The notes under the pieces are model-generated. The model had not been told where the DNA came from. It saw only the letters and a list, made by a program, of their open reading frames with translations, and did no database searches. A program made the translations under genes and the position numbers. A DNA stretch of 12,005 nt from Ruminococcaceae bacterium UBA5891 (GTDB taxonomy: Bacteria; Bacillota; Clostridia; Oscillospirales; Acutalibacteraceae). The stretch lies in the NCBI GenBank assembly GCA_002431945.1, contig DJET01000065.1:1-12005 (forward strand), given 5' to 3'. Of the stretch, positions 1-6,111 are shown piece after piece (positions within the stretch are counted from its first letter, which is position 1; each line of letters begins with the position of its first letter).

Positions 1-22
1 AAGGGTGTCCGACGGTTCTTTC

Positions 23-50
23 CCCTATTTCTGTCCGTACAGAAATAGGG
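23..50. repeat. Perfect 12-bp inverted repeat with 4-nt loop
   Basis: The left arm CCCTATTTCTGT (23-34) is the exact reverse complement of the right arm ACAGAAATAGGG (39-50), with loop CCGT. The arms are mixed in composition and no T-run follows on the plus strand, so it is not a typical intrinsic terminator. It could be the tip of a dispersed palindromic repeat or an RNA hairpin at the end of a transcript from the left. The function is unknown. Confidence 0.75.
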
Positions 51-100
51 TGCCTGCGCGGCACGAGCGCAAGAGGGTTTTATTATTTTAAAGGGGAGAA

Positions 101-221
101 ACGGATTGCCGCGCACCTGACGGTGCTCGCAATGACAGGACGACAGTTAATCGCACATTTTACGGTAGTTGCAATGACTAAACGGCTTGTCATTCTGAAC
201 GCGAAGCGTGAAAGAATCCGT
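101..221. repeat. Composite REP/MITE-like intergenic element
   Basis: The outer ends are a 7-bp inverted repeat: ACGGATT at 101-107 and AATCCGT at 215-221. Inside is a hairpin (105-133) with ATTGC pairing GCAAT and GCACC pairing GGTGC. A duplicated unit follows: the pattern CGGT-N4-GCAATGAC occurs at 121-136 and again at 163-178, 42 bp apart, the second copy being more degenerate upstream. The right part (189-221) reads TGTCATTCTGAA...AAGAATCC, and its TGTCATT is the inverse of AATGACA at 131-137. From memory, GATTGCC...CGCAATGACA and TGTCATTCTGA...GAAGAATCC resemble short repeats scattered between genes in many bacterial genomes. The element has no coding capacity. Confidence 0.65.
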
Positions 222-237
222 CTTCTTATAAAACCGA

Positions 238-275
238 GACCGCCGTCCGAAGGGTAAAGCCTTAGGGCGGCGGTC
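238..275. terminator. GC-rich hairpin, candidate bidirectional terminator
   Basis: GACCGCCGTCC (238-248) pairs with GGGCGGCGGTC (265-275) in an 11-bp stem with one G-T pair, and the loop can extend the stem by AAGG with CCTT. On the plus strand the hairpin is followed by TTTGTATAT. On the minus strand it is followed by TCGGTTTTAT. Both T-tracts are weak. It lies about 105 nt beyond the stop of the minus-strand DegV-family gene and is the best candidate for ending that transcript. Confidence 0.55.
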
Positions 276-379
276 TTTGTATATAAAGGGGCTGTATCGG
301 TAATTTGTAGGCAGTAAGCCGCTGCCGCCGATTTACGGGATATCCCTTTTTTGCCCCTGCTATATACTATGAAAAAACA

Positions 380-1237
380 TCAGATAGGTGACTTTCTTAT
401 AAACAAAATTCCAAGCGTATTTGCACCGCAGTGAGATGAAACGGTACAGCCTGCGCGGGTTACAAACACCTCTTTAAACGGCGCCAATGACTTTGCAAGC
501 TCGGTTACTTCCTTTACAAGCTCCGGGTCGCAGCCGGCGTGGGTTATAAACACGCGGTCCAATATAATATCGGAATGATCGCTTATCTTTTCGGTTATAT
601 ACTGCTTTAAAACATCGCCGTATTTACCGCGGTATTTTTTTGAAACGTCCATTTTGCCGTTTTTAACCTGTATGCAGGGCTTAAGCTTTAAAAGGTTTGC
701 GCCGAACATTGCAAGCGCAGAGCATCTGCCGCCCTTGTAAAGATATTCAAGGCTGTCGATAACAAACGAGGCGTCCACGCACGGTACAAGCGCCTTTGTT
801 TTTTCAACTATCTCTTCAGCCGAAAGACCGCTTTTTAGCATTTCCGCCGCGGCAACAACAAGCAATCCGCCGCCGGTTGAAAGGTTTTTGGTATCGATTA
901 CATAAACGTTTCCCAGCTCTTCCGCCGCAATGCAGGCGTTATTGTATGTAGAGGACATATCCGAGCTTATGGTAAAATGGATTACGGTTTTGTTTTCATC
1001 TTTGAATTTTTTGAAAAACTCAAGGCAGTCGCCCACATTTGTGGCGGCGGTTTTCGGCAGCTCGCCTGTTTTTGCGTGGTGCGCGTAAATATCGTCCGGA
1101 GTTATATCAACGCCGTCGGTATAAACCTTATCGCCCAAAGTAATGCCGAGAGGTGAAATTGCAACGTTATATCTTTCGCGCAGTTCGGGACTTAGGTCTG
1201 TTGTGCTGTCGCTGGTTATCACTATATCAGAAGCCAA
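380..1237 (-). CDS. DegV family lipid/fatty-acid-binding protein
   Basis: A 285-residue protein, the usual DegV length. DegV proteins bind long-chain fatty acids; in Firmicutes some (FakB type) present them to the fatty acid kinase FakA. Visible family marks are the N-terminal TSDSTTDL (8-15), PKTAATNVGD (61-70), the lipid-contacting loop ISSDMSSTY (90-98), the DSLEYLYKGGR motif (161-171) with LLKLKPCIQV after it, and the C-terminal HCGANTLGILF (269-279). The start is TTG at 1235-1237, chosen because GGGGG (1245-1249) lies 7 nt upstream and no better start is near. It is a single-gene unit transcribed away from the deacetylase operon. No fakA is nearby, so the exact lipid and partner are unknown. 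Membership of the family is clear; a FakB role is only a possibility. Confidence 0.93.
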   Translation of the reverse strand: MASDIVITSDSTTDLSPELRERYNVAISPLGITLGDKVYTDGVDITPDDIYAHHAKTGELPKTAATNVGDCLEFFKKFKDENKTVIHFTISSDMSSTYNNACIAAEELGNVYVIDTKNLSTGGGLLVVAAAEMLKSGLSAEEIVEKTKALVPCVDASFVIDSLEYLYKGGRCSALAMFGANLLKLKPCIQVKNGKMDVSKKYRGKYGDVLKQYITEKISDHSDIILDRVFITHAGCDPELVKEVTELAKSLAPFKEVFVTRAGCTVSSHCGANTLGILFIRKSPI

Positions 1238-1267
1238 AAAAATACCCCCATAATAATTATTAAGTGT

Positions 1268-1296
1268 ATTATATCATTTAATGCGTAATTTGGCAA
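1268..1296 (-). promoter_or_regulatory. Sigma-A type promoter of the DegV-family gene
   Basis: Read on the minus strand, TTGCCA (1291-1296) and a perfect TATAAT (1268-1273) are separated by exactly 17 bp. The hexamers lie 31-59 nt upstream of the TTG start, leaving a leader of about 25 nt with the GGGGG ribosome binding site. This is the best vegetative promoter in the window. Confidence 0.85.
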
Positions 1297-1343
1297 TAAA
1301 ATTATTAAGTAAAGAAATAATTATATATTTTTTCGGCGTAATG

Positions 1344-1352
1344 TGTTAAAAT
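1344..1352 (+). promoter_or_regulatory. Extended -10 promoter of the deacetylase operon
   Basis: TGTTAAAAT fits an extended -10 (TG-N-TAAAAT; hexamer at 1347-1352). The region 17-18 bp upstream is AT-rich with no good -35 hexamer, as is common for extended -10 promoters. Transcription would begin near 1358-1361, which leaves room only for the TTG start at 1388 and not for the upstream in-frame GTG at 1361. Confidence 0.6.
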
Positions 1353-1387
1353 AACTATATGTGCTTGAAACGGGAGAGGAAACAGCC

Positions 1388-2365
1388 TTGAAAAAGAAGC
1401 TTTCGGCGTGCGTTGCGGTTTTTACATTGATCATTCTGGTTTTGGCGGGAGCGCTGGCATATGCCGTAACGGCGTTAAGGCAAAAGGACAAAGCCGCCGC
1501 AGTTACAAGGGAAAGGCTTAAGGAAAGCGGCGAGCTTTTAAGCTCGGCTGAAAGCAGCCTTTCGGATTACCGCGCCAAGGCAGAGGAAAAGGATAGGCTT
1601 AACAGCGATTTACAGGATAAGCTTAATAAAGCGGAGGAGGAAAACGCCGAGCTTAGAAAAAAGCTTGAAACACTGAGCGCAAAAAAGGCGGAGGAGCAGG
1701 CAGGCTTGATCGCCGCGTCCGCCGAAAAGCCGAGCGGCAGGCACGTTTGCTACCTTACCTTTGACGACGGACCGTCCGACAACACGCTCCTGATACTTGA
1801 AATTTTAAGAAAATACGGTATAAAAGCCACCTTTTTCGTAATAAATTCCGAAAAGCTTGATTACGTTAAAAATATTTACGAGGCGGGACATACCGTGGGT
1901 CTGCACAGCGCCACGCATAATTACGGTGAAATTTACAAAAGCACGCAGGCTTATCTTGACGATTTAAAGGTTATATCCGACCGTGTGGAAAGTATAATAG
2001 GCATAGCGCCTAAGGTTATGCGCTTTCCCGGCGGCAGCAGCAATTCGGTAAGCCGCAAATACTGCGCGGGGGTTATGTCCTCACTTACAAGGGCGGTTGA
2101 AGAGCTCGGCTATTCTTATTACGACTGGAACGTAAGCTCAGGCGACGCGCTTTCCGAAACCCCAAGCTTTACTTATATAAGAAACAACGTTTTAAAAAGC
2201 GCGCGGGATAAAAATTCCGCCTGCGTGCTTATGCACGATTCCGATACCAAAACCACCACCGTTAAGGCTCTGCCCGAAATTATAGAGGGGCTTATGAAAA
2301 TGGGGTATTCGTTTGAGCCGATAACGCCCGAAGCCTACGGCTACCACCATAACACGCTTAACTGA
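1388..2365 (+). CDS. Membrane-anchored polysaccharide deacetylase (NodB/CE4 fold)
   Basis: I place the start at TTG 1388 (325 aa), because GGGAGAGGA (1372-1380) precedes it by 7 nt and the protein then begins MKKKLSACV, a proper signal anchor. An in-frame GTG at 1361 would add 9 residues but has no ribosome binding site. Residues 5-30 are a membrane anchor, about 34-110 a charged coiled-coil stalk, and 118-310 the NodB domain. Motifs: TFDDGPS (124-130, catalytic Asp126 and metal ligand Asp127), HSATH (173-177, metal-binding His pair), RFPGG (212-216), DWNVSSGD (246-253) and LMHDS (281-285). All five CE4 motifs look intact. CE4 enzymes of this kind remove N-acetyl groups from peptidoglycan or other glycans outside the cell. 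The exact substrate cannot be read here. It is the first gene of a probable operon with the VanZ protein and ispE. Confidence 0.92.
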   Translation: MKKKLSACVAVFTLIILVLAGALAYAVTALRQKDKAAAVTRERLKESGELLSSAESSLSDYRAKAEEKDRLNSDLQDKLNKAEEENAELRKKLETLSAKKAEEQAGLIAASAEKPSGRHVCYLTFDDGPSDNTLLILEILRKYGIKATFFVINSEKLDYVKNIYEAGHTVGLHSATHNYGEIYKSTQAYLDDLKVISDRVESIIGIAPKVMRFPGGSSNSVSRKYCAGVMSSLTRAVEELGYSYYDWNVSSGDALSETPSFTYIRNNVLKSARDKNSACVLMHDSDTKTTTVKALPEIIEGLMKMGYSFEPITPEAYGYHHNTLN

Positions 2366-2379
2366 AAAGAGAGGATTTT

Positions 2380-3102
2380 TTGAACAAACGAACGCTTAAA
2401 ATATTATCCTACACATTTTATACCGCCGCGTTTTTGTGTATTGCCGCTATGTGCGCAAACGCGCTCGGCATTACGGATTTAGGGCACGGCGGCAAAATAG
2501 CGGCGGGATTTATCGCTGTTATAAGCGGCTATGCGGCGTCTTATTTTACGGCGCTTTGCGCCGCGCCTAAAAAGCGGTATTCGATTATTAAAAGCACGGT
2601 TATATTTATTTTTGTATTTTATATAATAGTTTTAGTGGATTTCACGCTTATAGACGATAATCTCGGCCGTAACATATTTAACATATACAACTGGAATACC
2701 ACCGCGTTTTCGGATTATATAAACCGAAACACCAACATTGTGCCGTTTGCCACGGTAAGGCTTTTTATAAACGCCGTTAAAAACAGCGCTCTGCCGCTTT
2801 ATGCAGTGCTTGAAAATCTGCTTGGAAATTTGGTTGCGTTTATGCCGCTGCCGTTTTTTCTTGCCTGCCTTTTTAAGCGATTTGACAATTGGTATTCGGT
2901 TTTAATTACCGTTTTGCTTTCGGTAATTACGGTTGAGCTGTTACAGCTTTTGTTTCTCACCGGCTCAAGCGATATAGACGACGTTATACTGAATACCGCC
3001 GGCGCTATGCTACTTTACGGCGTTTTAAGAATAAAAGGGGTAAGCCGTTTTATAAGTAAAATAACCTTCGGCGTATGGGAGACGGAAAATGGAACGGATT
3101 AA
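2380..3102 (+). CDS. VanZ-like family membrane protein
   Basis: A 240-residue membrane protein with about six hydrophobic segments (near 8-30, 39-61, 71-92, 140-165, 172-194 and 201-217). The VanZ pattern is visible: NTNIVPF (117-123), ENLLGNLVAFMPLPFFL (145-161), VELLQ (185-189) and DIDDVILNTAG (198-208). VanZ was named for low-level teicoplanin resistance in enterococci, but most homologues have no known function and are not evidence of glycopeptide resistance. The start is TTG 2380, with AGAGAGGA (2368-2375) just before it. The gene begins 14 nt after the deacetylase stop and its last 14 nt overlap ispE, so the three genes are probably cotranscribed. An envelope role is inferred from context only. 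Confidence 0.88.
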   Translation: MNKRTLKILSYTFYTAAFLCIAAMCANALGITDLGHGGKIAAGFIAVISGYAASYFTALCAAPKKRYSIIKSTVIFIFVFYIIVLVDFTLIDDNLGRNIFNIYNWNTTAFSDYINRNTNIVPFATVRLFINAVKNSALPLYAVLENLLGNLVAFMPLPFFLACLFKRFDNWYSVLITVLLSVITVELLQLLFLTGSSDIDDVILNTAGAMLLYGVLRIKGVSRFISKITFGVWETENGTD

Positions 3103-3928
3103 AATAACGGCGTGCGCTAAGATCAACCTTTCGCTTTCGGTGCTCGGCAAAAGGGAGGACGGCTACCACGAGCTTGATACCGTAATGCAAAGCATTGATT
3201 TAAGCGATACCGTGTATATTGAAAAATACAGCGGTATTATTACCGACTGCAGTGGTATAAGCGCGGAAGAAAACATAGCCGCAAGGGCAGCAAGGCTGTT
3301 TTGCGAAAAAACGGGAGCCGAGGGCTGTAAAATTAAAATTGAAAAGCGCATACCTGCGGCGGCGGGCTTAGGCGGCGGCAGCGCGGACGCCGCGGCGGTG
3401 CTTGCAGGGCTGAACAGGCTTTATAAAACGGGTATCAGCGAAACGGAGCTTTGCGAAATTGCGGTAAAAATAGGGGCGGACGTACCCTTTTTAATTGCAG
3501 GCGGCACGGCAAGGGCGCGCGGAATAGGCGAAAAGCTTACGCCGCTTATGCCGCTTAAGGACTGCTGTTTTCTTATAGCAAAGGCAGAGGAAAAGCCTTC
3601 CACCGCCGAAATGTTTTCAAGGCTTGACAGTACCGATTACATAAAGCCCGATATTGAAAAAACGGTTAACGCGGTAAATCGCGGCGATTTAAACGGGGTG
3701 CTTGAAAATCTCGGCAATTCGTTTGAAATACTGTGGAGTAAAAGCCCCCTTAAGGAAATGCTTTCAAGCACGCACCCCGCCGCCTGCTCGCTTTCGGGCA
3801 GCGGTCCCGCAAGGTTTGCGGTATACGGCGATTTAAACGCCGCGTTACGCGCAAGGGATAAGCTTTCGGCAAAGGGCGTTTTTTGCGAAATATGCAGGCC
3901 TTTAAATAAATCGCTTATATTTGAATGA
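3089..3928 (+). CDS. ispE: 4-diphosphocytidyl-2-C-methyl-D-erythritol kinase IspE
   Basis: IspE phosphorylates CDP-methylerythritol with ATP in the MEP pathway, the route to isopentenyl diphosphate used for the undecaprenyl carrier and quinones. At 279 aa it has normal family length. It is a GHMP kinase: N-terminal AKINLSLSVLGKREDGYHEL (10-29, with Lys11), the phosphate-binding loop GLGGGSADAAA (93-103), GADVPFLIAGGTA (129-141) with the catalytic-type Asp131, and the C-terminal LSGSGPARF glycine motif. The ATG start has GGGAG (3077-3081) 7 nt upstream, inside the end of the VanZ gene. The 14-nt overlap suggests translational coupling. No defect is visible. Confidence 0.97.
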   Translation: MERIKITACAKINLSLSVLGKREDGYHELDTVMQSIDLSDTVYIEKYSGIITDCSGISAEENIAARAARLFCEKTGAEGCKIKIEKRIPAAAGLGGGSADAAAVLAGLNRLYKTGISETELCEIAVKIGADVPFLIAGGTARARGIGEKLTPLMPLKDCCFLIAKAEEKPSTAEMFSRLDSTDYIKPDIEKTVNAVNRGDLNGVLENLGNSFEILWSKSPLKEMLSSTHPAACSLSGSGPARFAVYGDLNAALRARDKLSAKGVFCEICRPLNKSLIFE

Positions 3929-3994
3929 AATTTTAATTTCGAGTCAATATTCATAACAGAAACCTTATTTTAAATTGTTTAAAGGAGCTTTGTT

Positions 3995-4612
3995 ATGAAT
4001 AAAAAATTATTTTCACGCCGCGCGGCGGAGCTTTCGCTGCTTTGCGGGCTTTTATGCTCGGTATTTCTTTCGGCTGCGCATTTCGGCGCCGCCTGCGACG
4101 ACCTAAGAAGCAACGTTTTGCGGTTACATATAATCGCAAATTCAAACAGCGCCGAGGATCAGGCGGTAAAGCTTAAGGTAAGGGACAGCATATTAGCGCA
4201 GACCGCCGATATTTTTGACGGCAAAACAAGCCTTAAGGAAGCCGAGGCGTCTGCGGCGAAAAACATTGAAAGGCTAAATGAAGCGGCGGTTAAAACGCTC
4301 AGGGAAAACGGCTTTAATTACGGCGCCGCGGCTGAGATAGGCAACAGCTATTTTGAAACCCGCGAATATGAAGATTTCACCCTGCCTGCCGGCAATTACC
4401 GCTCGCTTATAATACGGCTCGGAAACGGCGAGGGCAAAAACTGGTGGTGCGTTGTGTTTCCCGCAGTCTGCGTGCCCGCGGCGGGCGACGCAAGGCTTTC
4501 GGACAGCACCGCAGAAGTCAGCGCCGATATAGCCGAGCACCCGAATAAATATGTAATGAAGTTTAAAACGGTGGAAATTTACGAGGACCTTAAAAGGCTT
4601 TTATCGCGTTAA
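3995..4612 (+). CDS. spoIIR: Stage II sporulation protein R
   Basis: In Bacillus, SpoIIR is made in the forespore and secreted into the intermembrane space, where it triggers the protease SpoIIGA to process pro-sigma-E in the mother cell. This copy (205 aa) has a hydrophobic export segment at about 12-33 and the family signature LRLHIIANSNSAEDQ (42-56) followed by KLKVRD (59-64). Further on are YEDFTLPAGNYRSL (125-138) and GKNWWCVVFPAVC (147-159), whose Cys152 and Cys159 could form a disulfide outside the membrane (inference). The ATG start has AAAGGAG (3981-3987) 7 nt upstream. The gene begins 66 nt after ispE. I could not find a convincing sigma-F promoter in that gap, so readthrough from ispE or a divergent promoter is possible. 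It is strong evidence for a spore-forming lineage. Confidence 0.95.
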   Translation: MNKKLFSRRAAELSLLCGLLCSVFLSAAHFGAACDDLRSNVLRLHIIANSNSAEDQAVKLKVRDSILAQTADIFDGKTSLKEAEASAAKNIERLNEAAVKTLRENGFNYGAAAEIGNSYFETREYEDFTLPAGNYRSLIIRLGNGEGKNWWCVVFPAVCVPAAGDARLSDSTAEVSADIAEHPNKYVMKFKTVEIYEDLKRLLSR

Positions 4613-4636
4613 ACACGCCGCTGTACCAAGTTAGTC

Positions 4637-4668
4637 TTGACTTTTTTGTAAATTTACTTTACTATAGT
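4637..4668 (+). promoter_or_regulatory. Promoter of glyS
   Basis: TTGACT (4637-4642, five of six consensus bases) is followed after 17 bp by TACTAT (4660-4665). A better -10 hexamer, TATAGT (4663-4668), lies at a less favourable 20-bp spacing. The -10 area is a perfect 10-bp palindrome, TACTATAGTA (4660-4669). The leader to the TTG start is only about 30 nt, too short for the T-box riboswitch often found before aminoacyl-tRNA synthetase genes in Firmicutes. Confidence 0.65.
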
Positions 4669-4704
4669 ATTTGTAGAAATTTCGGGTTTACGGAGGAATT
4701 TGCT

Positions 4705-6096
4705 TTGGAAAATTCTAAAAAAAGTATGGATACTATAGTGGCTCTTGCCAAAGGACGCGGTTTTGTATACCCCGGCAGCGAAATATACGGCGGTCTTGCG
4801 AATTCGTGGGATTACGGCCCCTTGGGCGTTGAGCTTAAAAACAATATTAAAAAGGCGTGGCTTAAAAAGTTTGTGCAGGAGTCTCCCTATAACGTAGGGC
4901 TTGACAGCGCTATTCTTATGAACCCCGAAACTTGGGTGGCTTCGGGTCATTTAGGCGGATTTTCCGACCCGCTTATGGACTGCAAAAGCTGCAAAACCCG
5001 CCACAGAGCGGATAAGCTTATTGAAGATTATGTGGCTGAAAACGGTCTTAACGATAATCCCGCCGCTATGAGCGACGAGGAAATGATGCAGTATATAAAG
5101 GATAAGGGGATTGCCTGTCCTGACTGCGGCAGTCACGATTTTACCGATATACGCAAGTTTAACCTTATGTTCAAGACCTTTCAGGGCGTTACGGAGGACA
5201 GCACCTCTACGCTTTATTTACGCCCCGAAACCGCTCAGGGTATTTTTGTGAACTTTAAAAACATTGCGCGCACCACGCGCAAAAAGGTACCCTTCGGCGT
5301 AGCGCAGATAGGTAAATCCTTCAGAAACGAAATAACCCCCGGAAACTTTATTTTCCGTATACGCGAGTTTGAGCAGATGGAGCTTGAATTTTTCTGCAAG
5401 CCCGGAACCGACCTTGAATGGTTTGAATACTGGCGCGGCTTCTGCCGTAAATGGCTGCTTGATTTAGGTCTTAACGAAGAGCATTTAAGGCTGCGCGACC
5501 ACGATAAAGACGAGCTTTGCTTCTATTCTAAGGCCACGACCGATTTTGAGTACCTGTTCCCGTTCGGCTGGGGAGAGCTATGGGGCGTTGCGGACCGTAC
5601 CGATTACGATTTAACGCAGCACTCAAAGCATTCGGGTCAGCCGCTTGATTATTTCGATCCCGAAACAAACGAAAAATATATACCCTATGTTATAGAGCCC
5701 TCTTTAGGCGCAGACCGCGTGCTGCTTGCCTTCCTTTGCGACGCATACGACGAGGAGACCGACGAAAAGGGCGATACAAGAACGGTTATGCATTTCCATC
5801 CGGCTCTCGCTCCCTTTAAGGCGGCGGTTTTGCCGCTTTCGAAAAAGCTTTCGGATAAGGCGGCAGAGGTTTACACCGAGCTTGCAAAGGACTTTATGAT
5901 AGACTTTGACGACGCAGGCTCAATAGGCAAGCGTTACCGCCGCGAGGACGAAATCGGCACGCCTATCTGCGTAACCTACGATTTTGATTCGCCGGAGGAT
6001 AACTGCGTTACCGTGCGCGACCGCGACACTATGGAGCAAAAGCGCATACCGATAAGCGAGCTTAAGGCTTACATTGCCGACGCCGTAAAATTCTAA
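4705..6096 (+). CDS. glyS: Glycyl-tRNA synthetase, alpha2 single-chain type
   Basis: It charges tRNA-Gly with glycine using ATP in the cytoplasm. This is the homodimeric class II enzyme (463 aa), not the alpha2beta2 GlyQ/GlyS form. Visible parts are the N-terminal GFVYPGSEIYGGLANSWDYG (19-38), a zinc-type insertion with CKSC (93-96) and CPDC (138-141), and RPETAQGIF (173-181). Class II motif 2 is FRNEITPGNFIFRIREFEQ (206-224) and motif 3 is EPSLGADRVL (331-340). The C-terminal anticodon-binding domain runs from about 366 to the end. The start is TTG 4705 with GGAGGA (4692-4697) 7 nt upstream. The in-frame ATG at 4726 has no ribosome binding site. It has its own promoter and no T-box. Only 15 nt separate it from the next gene, so cotranscription is likely. 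Confidence 0.97.
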   Translation: MENSKKSMDTIVALAKGRGFVYPGSEIYGGLANSWDYGPLGVELKNNIKKAWLKKFVQESPYNVGLDSAILMNPETWVASGHLGGFSDPLMDCKSCKTRHRADKLIEDYVAENGLNDNPAAMSDEEMMQYIKDKGIACPDCGSHDFTDIRKFNLMFKTFQGVTEDSTSTLYLRPETAQGIFVNFKNIARTTRKKVPFGVAQIGKSFRNEITPGNFIFRIREFEQMELEFFCKPGTDLEWFEYWRGFCRKWLLDLGLNEEHLRLRDHDKDELCFYSKATTDFEYLFPFGWGELWGVADRTDYDLTQHSKHSGQPLDYFDPETNEKYIPYVIEPSLGADRVLLAFLCDAYDEETDEKGDTRTVMHFHPALAPFKAAVLPLSKKLSDKAAEVYTELAKDFMIDFDDAGSIGKRYRREDEIGTPICVTYDFDSPEDNCVTVRDRDTMEQKRIPISELKAYIADAVKF

Positions 6097-6111
6097 AACA
6101 GGGGTAAGGAT

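Larger units (their letters stand above)
1..379. other. Gene-free, repeat-rich intergenic stretch
   Basis: No reading frame with a ribosome binding site and a recognisable protein is visible on either strand. The stretch holds a perfect inverted repeat (23-50), a composite REP/MITE-like element (101-221) and a GC-rich hairpin (238-275). Between 276 and 379 I see only a small hairpin, GGCAG with CTGCC (310-326), and a 10-bp palindrome GGGATATCCC followed by six T (337-352). No tRNA, rRNA, riboswitch or CRISPR is recognisable. Whatever gene lies to the left is outside the window. Confidence 0.75.

Noticed and set aside
1..379. Riboswitch, CRISPR or structural RNA gene in the left intergenic stretch
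   Set aside because: No regular repeat-spacer pattern, tRNA fold or known riboswitch core is seen. The repeats are better explained as dispersed palindromic elements.
1361..1363. GTG as the deacetylase start
   Set aside because: There is no ribosome binding site, it lies at the predicted transcription start, and TTG 1388 is far better placed.
2380..3102. Glycopeptide resistance gene
   Set aside because: VanZ-like proteins are widespread with no van cluster. No vanA/H/X/R/S-type genes are here, so the family name alone does not support resistance.
4613..4704. T-box riboswitch before glyS
   Set aside because: The leader from the promoter to the start is about 30 nt, and no antiterminator or specifier structure can fit.
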